DNA of 21,573 bases from contig CAJAYZ010000249.1 of NCBI GenBank assembly GCA_903949225.1, positions 1 through 21,573 of the forward strand. The letters are read 5' to 3'. A model generated the notes under the pieces. The model made no database searches and was not told where the DNA came from. It saw only the letters and a program-made list of their open reading frames with translations. Positions 16,567-21,573 of this stretch are shown in pieces. Every line of letters starts with the position of its first letter. The stretch's first letter is position 1. The stretch comes from an uncultured Planctomycetaceae bacterium (GTDB lineage Bacteria > Planctomycetota > Planctomycetia > Pirellulales > UBA1268). A program made the position numbers and the translations under genes.

Positions 16567-17793
16567 GTGCTGACCGATTCGTCGGGCGAGTTCGAGGTGG
16601 CCGTGAGCAACGACATCCTGTGGATCAAATCCCGCATGCCGGGGGTGGTTCAGGATGGGAGCAGCCTCGTCTCCACGGGGCTCGTCTCCTGCCTCCAGGA
16701 TGACCACGCCATCGACCTGCTCTGCCTGCGGATGACGTCACGGGAGGAGGCCCAGGCCGCCGACCCATCCTGCCCGTTCCGCAGCGTCTTCGTGGCCGAT
16801 ACCGACAACGCCGGAGGGCTCGCGCGGCGGATCGCGTGCCGGCTCTCCTACACGCTCCGAAGCGAGCTCACCTCGACACCGCGGTCGGTGTTTTATGAAT
16901 CGGGCCGCCGGGCCCGGGCGATGCTCGAACGCATTCTGTCGTCGCGGCGATACCGGCGGATCATCGCCGAGTATTACACCGTCGCCCCGCTCCTCGAGGG
17001 GCTCGAGTCGCAGACGAGCCTCATCCTCCACGATGCCGATCATCTCACGCTCGACCTCGAGGCTCGTCAGGAGCCCTCGCTCCCCAGGCGGGCGTGGCTC
17101 CGCCACCGCGCTGCCCAGATGCGGGCCTTCGTGAAGCGCGTCGGACCACGGTTCGATTCGGTGCTCACGCTCACGCCCTTCGATCGACAGGCCTACGAGA
17201 CCCTCGGGATCGAGCGGATTGAGAGTCTCGACGTTCCGCTTCCTGACCTGCCGTCGACGCTCCCCGTACTCGAGGGTGACTCAATCGCCTTCCTCGGATC
17301 GGTCGATTACGGCCCCAATCGCGACGCGCTTGCGTGGTTTCTCGCCGACATCTTCCCCGCAGTGCTGAAGCGTTACCCCTCCGCCCGCGTGCGGGTGTTC
17401 GGGGGGGGGAATCGGGCGGGCCTTGGCAGCCCGAATGTCGACTGGGCGGGGCGCATTCCCCAGGGGGATTTCGCGCAGGCACTCGGGAGCGCGACGCTCG
17501 GCATCGCGCCGATCCGCCTCGGCACCGGGGTGAAGGTGAAGGTGCTCGACATGATGTGGCACGGCCTTCCGGTCGTCTCCACGTCGCTCGCCAGCCGGGG
17601 CACACCCGCGGAACATGGCGGGGCCCTGATCGCCGACACCCCCGATGCGTTCGCGGAAGCTGTCTGCCAGCTTCTCGGGTCGCGGGCCCGGAGGCTCGAG
17701 TTGCAGGGAGCGGCCGAGAAGCTGCTCTTCGAGCGTCATGCCAGCGCGGCTGCCCGAGCTTGTGTCGCCCGGAAGCTCCTCGGCGGGGCCTGA
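16567..17793 (+). CDS. Glycosyltransferase, group 1 / GT4-like
   Basis: From GTG 16567 the product has 408 residues. The N-terminal half begins a GT-B fold with NDILWIKSRMPG. The linker holds SVLTLTPFDRQAYETLGIERIESLDVPL. The C-terminal donor-binding domain includes IAFLGSVDYGPNRDAL, the glycine loop RVFGGGNRAG (from F278) and the GT4-like GTGVKVKVLDMMWHGLPVVS block (from G319). In that block an Asp takes the place of the more usual first Glu. It probably transfers a sugar from a nucleotide-sugar donor in the cytoplasm during cell-surface glycan synthesis. The start is uncertain: GTG codons at 16483, 16567, 16597 and 16603 are in frame, and 16603 would place the conserved strand at the N-terminus with a GAGG just upstream. 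A G9 run lies within the glycine loop. The gene converges on the oxidoreductase gene, 18 bp away. Confidence 0.85.
   Translation: MLTDSSGEFEVAVSNDILWIKSRMPGVVQDGSSLVSTGLVSCLQDDHAIDLLCLRMTSREEAQAADPSCPFRSVFVADTDNAGGLARRIACRLSYTLRSELTSTPRSVFYESGRRARAMLERILSSRRYRRIIAEYYTVAPLLEGLESQTSLILHDADHLTLDLEARQEPSLPRRAWLRHRAAQMRAFVKRVGPRFDSVLTLTPFDRQAYETLGIERIESLDVPLPDLPSTLPVLEGDSIAFLGSVDYGPNRDALAWFLADIFPAVLKRYPSARVRVFGGGNRAGLGSPNVDWAGRIPQGDFAQALGSATLGIAPIRLGTGVKVKVLDMMWHGLPVVSTSLASRGTPAEHGGALIADTPDAFAEAVCQLLGSRARRLELQGAAEKLLFERHASAAARACVARKLLGGA
17401..17409 (+). repeat. G9 homopolymer in the glycosyltransferase glycine loop
   Basis: Nine G bases encode the three glycines of RVFGGGNR. Any single-base change would remove the whole C-terminal donor-binding domain. 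The window also has several G or C runs of 7-8, so a run of 9 is only modestly exceptional. Confidence 0.9.
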
Positions 17794-17811
17794 CGCTCCG
17801 CCCCCCCGGGC

Positions 17812-19272
17812 TCACACCCGCGGCAGTTCGTAGCCCTTGCGGTAGTCCTTCGTGAACAGCCGGTTGGCGGCCTCGTCGGACGACTTCTCCGTCTTCGGAT
17901 CGATCGAGAGTTCGCGGCCGAGGTGGAGCGGCGTGACGGCGAGGTCGACGGCGTTGTCGCGGAGGTGGTCCTCGAAGCTGTCGAGGGTGAGGATGACGCG
18001 GTGGTCATTGGCGGCGATCGTCGGCCGGGCCCCGAAGGGGACCTTCTCGCCGAGGTGCCACGACACGTTGCCGAGATGGGCCAGGGCACTGGAGAGGTGG
18101 CCGTCCTCGACGTCGAGGTAGAGGTCTTCGTGCTTCCGGCTGCGGATCGCCTTCACGAGGTTGGCGAAATGGTCGCGGCTCGAGCCGCCCGACCAAGTGC
18201 CGAGTGGCGCTCCGGAGTAGTCGAAGGCGGCGCCCGATTGGTAATTCGTCGACACGACGTAGCCGTCGGTGCCCCACCAGATGTTGCCGACACCGAGCGG
18301 GCCGGCCGCCGTGCCGTGCGTCACCGGGGTCTTCATCTCCAGCCCGCGGACGTCCGAGATGAGGAGCGCGTCGTCCCACTGGAAGATCGTCACCTGGCTG
18401 TTGGCGACATCGCCGTTGTCGACGTAGCCGAGCCGGCCACCGAGGCTGACGACGCGCTTAGGGAACTCCTGCTTGCCGAGGCCCCAGCGGGCCTTGTCGA
18501 GCTCGTGAGGATTTTGGTTGCCGAGATCGCCGTTGCCGGTGAGGCGGTTCCAGTGCCAGTCGTAGTGGAGGCGCTGGCGGTGGGGCACGATGTCGGGAGC
18601 GGGCCCGGCCCAGAGATCGAAGTCGAGCCCAGGGGGAACCGGAGCCGGCGTGTCGACCAGCCCGATGCTCGGCCGCCGCTTGTAGCACAGCGCGTGGGCC
18701 ACCTTCACTGGGCCGATCTTTCCGCTCTTCACGAAGTCGATCGTGTCTCGCATCCCGGTCATGCCGCGGCTCTGAGCGCCCATCTGGCACATCCGCCCGA
18801 GCTTGCGGGCCCACTGCGTCATCACGCGCCCTTCCTCGACGGTGTGACTGCACGGCTTTTCGACGTAGACGTCCTTTCCGGCCTGCATCGCCCAGATGCT
18901 CATGAGGGCGTGCCAGTGGTTGGGCGTGGCGATCGAGACGACGTCGATGTCCTTGCGGTCGAGGACGCGGCGGATGTCCTGGACGTACTCCGGCTTGCGG
19001 GCCGCGTCCTTGAACTTCTCCTCGTAGCGGCCAGCGACGCCGGGATCGCAGTCGCAGATCACAGCCAGTTCGGCATCCGACATGCCGGCCCACTGCCCGA
19101 TGTGCTCACCACCGCGGCCATTGGCGCCGATGACGGCGACGCGGAGCCGGTCATTCGGCCCGGCCTGCGGAGCAGCCGGTTCGGCGGCCCGGGCCGCCTG
19201 CGGGGCGGCGGCGAGCGCTACCGCGGCCATCGCGAAGGCTGTTTCGACGAAATCGCGGCGTGTCACGTCCAT
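17812..19272 (-). CDS. Tat-exported Gfo/Idh/MocA family oxidoreductase
   Basis: The 486-residue protein starts with a twin-arginine signal (TRRDFVETAF, then an Ala-rich hydrophobic stretch to about residue 30). The Rossmann NAD(P)-binding domain follows with VAVIGANGRGG (residues 45-55), VSIATPNHWH to 121 and the EKP motif at 138-140, whose Lys is the usual catalytic/cofactor residue. The C-terminal domain has the planctomycete-style DWHWNRLTGNGDLGNQ and HELD segments. Family members oxidise or reduce sugar-like substrates with NAD(P). Tat export fits folding with a tightly bound cofactor, as in glycoside-processing Gfo/Idh/MocA enzymes. The start at 19272 is supported by GAGAGG at 19281-19286, 8 nt upstream. 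It may act on sugars from the nearby sulfatase/esterase set, but it is in a separate minus-strand unit. The substrate is unknown. Confidence 0.95.
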   Translation of the reverse strand: MDVTRRDFVETAFAMAAVALAAAPQAARAAEPAAPQAGPNDRLRVAVIGANGRGGEHIGQWAGMSDAELAVICDCDPGVAGRYEEKFKDAARKPEYVQDIRRVLDRKDIDVVSIATPNHWHALMSIWAMQAGKDVYVEKPCSHTVEEGRVMTQWARKLGRMCQMGAQSRGMTGMRDTIDFVKSGKIGPVKVAHALCYKRRPSIGLVDTPAPVPPGLDFDLWAGPAPDIVPHRQRLHYDWHWNRLTGNGDLGNQNPHELDKARWGLGKQEFPKRVVSLGGRLGYVDNGDVANSQVTIFQWDDALLISDVRGLEMKTPVTHGTAAGPLGVGNIWWGTDGYVVSTNYQSGAAFDYSGAPLGTWSGGSSRDHFANLVKAIRSRKHEDLYLDVEDGHLSSALAHLGNVSWHLGEKVPFGARPTIAANDHRVILTLDSFEDHLRDNAVDLAVTPLHLGRELSIDPKTEKSSDEAANRLFTKDYRKGYELPRV

Positions 19273-19367
19273 GGATCATCCCTCTCAGGTGCGCTGGCAA
19301 CGGGAGGGTGGAGCCATGCCGGCCCCGGATGCGAACCGCCCCCCCCGCGGATCAGGGAACGAGTCTA

Positions 19368-19382
19368 CCACCGAGGCGGTGG
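19368..19382 (-). terminator. Possible weak hairpin terminator after the small conserved gene
   Basis: CCACCG-AGG-CGGTGG is a perfect 6-bp stem with a 3-nt loop, about 18 nt past the stop of the minus-strand gene at 19401-19649. No U-tract follows, so termination would be weak or factor-assisted. Confidence 0.3.
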
Positions 19383-19400
19383 AGCCGGGGTCAGGGGATG

Positions 19401-19649
19401 TCAGGCGCTCGGGCGGCGGAAGTGCCGGTAGGCCTGGAGGACGTCGAACAGATCAGAAGTGATCGTGATGTCGTCGTCGGCGAAGTCGGAGAGCCACGTC
19501 CGGTCGCTCGCCACGGCGTCGGCGAGGAGCGGGAGGACTTCACCGAGGGTGACCCGCACCGTCTCGGCCCGCTGGGACTCCTGAACGATCGACCGGCTCG
19601 TCGATTCGAGGTCGGGTCCGGTGTAAACGCGCAGTTTCCGCATGGCCAT
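19401..19649 (-). CDS. Small protein of unknown function, conserved-looking
   Basis: The 82-residue protein starts MAMRKLRVYTGPDLEST and ends YRHFRRPSA. It is charged, has no signal peptide or membrane segment and looks cytoplasmic. The middle, VRVTLGEVLPLLADAVASDR, is probably helical, followed by an acidic turn DFADDDITIT and another helix. The ATG at 19649 has GGGAG at 19657-19661, 7 nt upstream. The frame continues upstream of it but with low-complexity residues and no second ribosome site. I recall similar short proteins in planctomycete genomes without assigned function; a database search would be needed to confirm that. It is on the same strand as the oxidoreductase, 128 bp upstream of it. 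Confidence 0.75.
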   Translation of the reverse strand: MAMRKLRVYTGPDLESTSRSIVQESQRAETVRVTLGEVLPLLADAVASDRTWLSDFADDDITITSDLFDVLQAYRHFRRPSA

Positions 19650-19931
19650 GTCGAAGCTCCCGTGCTTGGGTTCGGAGTGGCTTGAAAGCGGACGCACACC
19701 GGTTCCACCGGAGGAGGCAGCCGGCGAACCGGCGCACACAAGCGTCCACGGAGGGAGTCATCGGCCGATCCGCCGGCAAAGTTCCAATGAATCCCCCTGT
19801 CGTTTCGGACGACATCCCCAACGGCGGCCTCTGACCCCGGGGTGGCAAACGGGGGGAGACGCGGGGGGGGCGACCGGGATGTCTGGGGAGGATGCCGCGG
19901 GGCCGATGAAGCCTGTTTCCGACCCTGGTGG
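19650..19931. other. Noncoding gap between floA and the small gene
   Basis: I see no convincing gene here. On the minus strand GGAACTT (19779-19785) and GATGA (19758-19762) are 16 bp apart, an arrangement reminiscent of an ECF-sigma promoter, though the -10 is not the E. coli sigma-E sequence. A G8 run lies near 19863-19870. Confidence 0.4.
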
Positions 19932-20891
19932 TCAGGTCGGCGCAGGAATGCCGCTCCGCGGCCCGACTGATTCGAGCCTACCGGCCCGGAAGGCCTCCCC
20001 CATCGCCTTCGGGACGAGGGCCTCCGACTGGAGCACTCGGGCCCGGTTCTCCGCGGTGGAGGCCTTCATCTCCTGCTCGCGGGCGATGGCGATGCTGCGC
20101 CGCTCCTCCGCCTTGGCTCGGGCGACGCGGGTGTCGGCCTCGGCCTGATCGGCCTGGAGGCGGGCGCCGATGTTCTCGCCGACTTCGATGTCGGCGATGT
20201 CGATCGAGACGATCTGGAAGGCCGTCTGGGCGTCGAGGCCGCGCTGGAGCACAGCCTTGGAGATCGTATCGGGGTGCTCCATGACGTCGAAGTGGCTCTC
20301 GGCCGAGCCGATCGACGTGATGATCCCTTCGCCGACCCGGGCGATGATCGTCTCTTCGGTGGCTCCGCCGATGAGTTGCGAGATGTTCGTGCGGACGGTG
20401 ACGCGGGCCCGGATCTTCAGTTCGACGCCGTTTCTGGCGACGGCCGAGAGCGTTGATTTGCCACTCACACGATCAGGGCAGTCGATGACCTTCGGATTGA
20501 CGCTCGTCTGGACGGCGTCGAGGACATCGCGGCCGGCCAGATCGATGGCGCAGGCCCGGTCGAAGTCGAGATCGATGTCGGCCCGCTGCGCGGCGATCAG
20601 CGCCCGGATGACGCGCGGCACGTCGCCGCCGGCGAGGTAATGGGCCTCGAGTTTGCGGGCGGTGATTTCCCGGCCGAGCCCTGCCTGGGTGGCCATGATC
20701 TTCGCTTGGACGATCGTCCGCGCGTTCACCTTCCGCAGGCTCATCCCGAGGAGTTCGAGGAACGTCACCGGCGCCTTCGACCAATAGGCCTGAAACCAGA
20801 GCTGGCCGTAGTTGGCGACGAGCATGAGCATGACCAAGCCGGCGAGGACGGCAATGAGGCCGATGCCGAGGATCACCGACGGAGTGAGCAT
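19932..20891 (-). CDS. floA: FloA-type flotillin-like protein (SPFH family)
   Basis: From the ATG at 20891 the product has 319 residues, close to B. subtilis FloA (331). An N-terminal hydrophobic segment (SVILGIGLIAVLAGLVMLML, about residues 5-27) is followed by a juxtamembrane region with QAYWSKAPVTFLELLGMSLRKVN, typical of FloA. The SPFH/band-7 core (LEAHYLAGGDVPRVIRALI, IKARVTVRT-like IRARVTVRTNISQLIGGATEETI, VSIDIADIEVGENIGA) comes next, then a coiled-coil rich in Ala/Glu (QADQAEADTRVARAKAEERR). FloA proteins form membrane microdomain scaffolds at the cytoplasmic membrane. No NfeD partner gene is next to it in this window, so it appears as an orphan. A GTG three codons-equivalents upstream (20897) is an alternative start. 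Its upstream region is shared with the divergent LEPR gene. Confidence 0.94.
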   Translation of the reverse strand: MLTPSVILGIGLIAVLAGLVMLMLVANYGQLWFQAYWSKAPVTFLELLGMSLRKVNARTIVQAKIMATQAGLGREITARKLEAHYLAGGDVPRVIRALIAAQRADIDLDFDRACAIDLAGRDVLDAVQTSVNPKVIDCPDRVSGKSTLSAVARNGVELKIRARVTVRTNISQLIGGATEETIIARVGEGIITSIGSAESHFDVMEHPDTISKAVLQRGLDAQTAFQIVSIDIADIEVGENIGARLQADQAEADTRVARAKAEERRSIAIAREQEMKASTAENRARVLQSEALVPKAMGEAFRAGRLESVGPRSGIPAPT

Positions 20892-20985
20892 GTTCACGGA
20901 GGGAAGGCTCCGGGGCAGGGACGGGGCTGGGCTAGGGAACGGGCTGGCCCGGTCAACCGAGGGGGAACCGGACCGCAAGCCTCCA

Positions 20986-21014
20986 AGCCTAGTTCGGGCA
21001 CGGGCCGGGTCCAA
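20986..21014 (-). promoter_or_regulatory. Candidate floA promoter
   Basis: Read on the minus strand, TTGGAC (21009-21014) and TAGGCT (20986-20991) are separated by 17 bp, with a T-rich stretch just upstream of the -35. The hexamers match sigma-70 consensus only partly. The start codon is about 95 bp downstream. Confidence 0.4.
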
Positions 21015-21179
21015 GAAAAACCGTCCCGGCCTTGTTTGCCAGCTGGATCGACGTCCCGGGCGGAACGATTGCGCCGGGAAGAACGCCCCCGACCGATCGC
21101 GGCGTGCCCCGAACGGGCGACGAGTCGATTCCGCCCCGCCCTACGCCGGGGGCGACGTTTCTTTTTCCGTACCGATTCC

Positions 21180-21208
21180 TTGACGAGCTACCTGGGCTCT
21201 CTTACGGT
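21180..21208 (+). promoter_or_regulatory. Candidate sigma-70-type promoter for the LEPR gene
   Basis: TTGACG (21180-21185) and TACGGT (21203-21208) are separated by exactly 17 bp. The -35 matches five of six consensus bases; the -10 keeps TA and the final T. Predicted transcription start is near 21215, giving a leader of about 50 nt to the ATG at 21264. Confidence 0.5.
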
Positions 21209-21263
21209 GAACCCCAGGACGGGGGGGAGAGTCTCCTCCGAGAGGCTTCCGCAGGAGCAAGCC

Positions 21264-21573
21264 ATGCGATTCCTGACTCGGTCCACACGTCCACACGTCC
21301 ACACGTCCACACGTCCGCGCTTGAGCAACTCGAGCCGAGGGCGATGCTCGCCGGCTTGCCGCTGACAGAGTGTGGCGGCGCCGGGCCGGTCCTCCCCGGG
21401 CTCGTGGCCGGCCTCTCCGGGCCGCCTGGAATCATCCTTGCCTCCACGAGCCCCGCGCGCTCCACGTCAATCGCCCCCCCATCGCCGATGATGGCCCCTC
21501 TGGTCGCCGGAGCGAGCGGCCCTTCGGCAAGCGGCACCCTTTCGCTCCCATCTTCGCTGGGCCCTACCCCCAC
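21264..21573 (+). CDS. LEPR-motif surface protein, N-terminal part, frame broken at an 8-bp repeat
   Basis: The ATG at 21264 has an excellent AGGAG (21253-21257) 6 nt upstream. As sequenced, its frame reads MRFLTRSTRPHVHTS and stops at 21363-21365 after 33 codons. A second frame, from 21320 to the window edge, encodes LEQLEPRAMLAGLPLTE and then a Gly/Pro/Ser/Ala-rich stretch with G/C-biased third positions and no stop. The first part is the LEPR-type N-terminal motif (NCBIfam LEPR-XLL family) found at the start of many large planctomycete surface proteins. That second frame has no ATG, GTG or TTG between about 21161 and the internal ATG at 21344. The two frames meet at the gtccacac repeat. 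Three or six copies instead of four would fuse them into MRFLTRSTR...SALEQLEPRAMLAG. The gene is therefore an OFF-phase contingency gene, a decayed gene or a sequencing error. The 3' end is outside the window. Confidence 0.65.
21281..21316 (+). repeat. Octanucleotide tandem repeat (gtccacac), 4.5 perfect copies
   Basis: Perfect units begin at 21281, 21289, 21297 and 21305, followed by GTCC and a degenerate fifth unit (gtccgcgc, 21313-21320). The repeat lies 17 bp into the coding sequence of the LEPR gene. Unit length is not a multiple of three, so copy-number change shifts the reading frame. Confidence 0.97.

Larger units (their letters stand above)
20892..21263. other. Divergent intergenic region between floA and the LEPR gene
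   Basis: This 372-bp stretch has no supported gene; open frames through it are composition artefacts. It holds candidate divergent promoters (20986-21014 minus, 21180-21208 plus), a pyrimidine-rich patch (about 21157-21168) and, at its right end, the AGGAG ribosome site (21253-21257) for the ATG at 21264. Confidence 0.6.

Noticed and set aside
17794..17811. Shared terminator between the converging glycosyltransferase and oxidoreductase genes
   Set aside because: The 18-bp gap has a C7 run and CCCGGG but no stem-loop with a T-tract.
17923..19431. A 502-codon plus-strand frame opposite the Gfo/Idh/MocA gene
   Set aside because: The minus-strand frame has a Tat signal, Rossmann motif and EKP motif. 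The plus frame has biased Asp/Val/Glu/Ala composition and no domain.
20892..21014. Longer floA start at 21014
   Set aside because: The added 41 residues are low complexity and would precede the membrane anchor that normally lies at the very N-terminus of FloA.
21281..21316. The octanucleotide repeat as part of a CRISPR array
   Set aside because: Units are 8 bp, directly abutting and without spacers, so it is a simple tandem repeat.
21202..21573. A 123-codon minus-strand frame across the LEPR region
   Set aside because: It covers the plus-strand ribosome site, the repeat and the LEPR motif, has no recognisable domain, and runs off the window edge.

Overview
The window looks like a chromosome segment from a free-living planctomycete, most likely of the Pirellulales type. 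It is GC-rich throughout, with strong G/C bias at third codon positions and many long antisense shadow frames. Gene content fits the phylum: a PQQ-type beta-propeller protein, a TMTC-like membrane protein with TPR repeats, a CE15 glucuronoyl esterase, a ThuA-domain protein, five sulfatase domains in two polypeptides, a Tat-exported Gfo/Idh/MocA oxidoreductase, an orphan FloA-type flotillin, and at the right edge the start of a surface protein with the LEPR motif (LEQLEPRAMLAG). No rRNA, tRNA, CRISPR array, transposase or phage gene was seen.

Layout. 1-1062 (+) is the 3' end of a propeller protein. 1163-3289 (+) is the membrane/TPR protein, converging on the CE15 esterase at 3299-4705 (-). A 248-bp divergent intergenic region with an 18-bp tandem direct repeat separates the esterase from a probable operon (+): ThuA-domain protein (4954-6147), a three-sulfatase fusion (6227-10738) and a two-sulfatase fusion (10773-13643). 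A second group (+) holds a DUF485 protein (13696-13974), an acetate-type sodium/solute symporter (14029-15762) and a GNAT acetyltransferase whose start overlaps the symporter stop. A group-1-type glycosyltransferase (16567-17793) converges on the Gfo/Idh/MocA protein (17812-19272, -). Further minus-strand genes are a small conserved-looking protein (19401-19649) and floA (19932-20891). The last 300 bp start a rightward LEPR-type gene.

Function. The esterase, sulfatases, ThuA-domain protein and oxidoreductase together suggest secreted breakdown of a sulfated, uronate-containing polysaccharide, with the symporter possibly importing acetate or another small carboxylate. This is inference from families; no substrate can be read from the sequence.

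Most interesting signal. At 21264 an ATG with a good AGGAG site and a plausible promoter is followed by four perfect copies of an 8-bp repeat (gtccacac), then by the LEPR motif in a different frame. As sequenced, translation from the ATG ends after 33 codons. Losing one repeat unit, or gaining two, would join the ATG in frame to the LEPR motif and to a frame that stays open to the window edge. This has the structure of a phase-variable (contingency) surface-protein gene. Other notable points are the three-sulfatase polypeptide and an in-frame triplicated 33-bp hairpin-forming repeat inside the CE15 gene.
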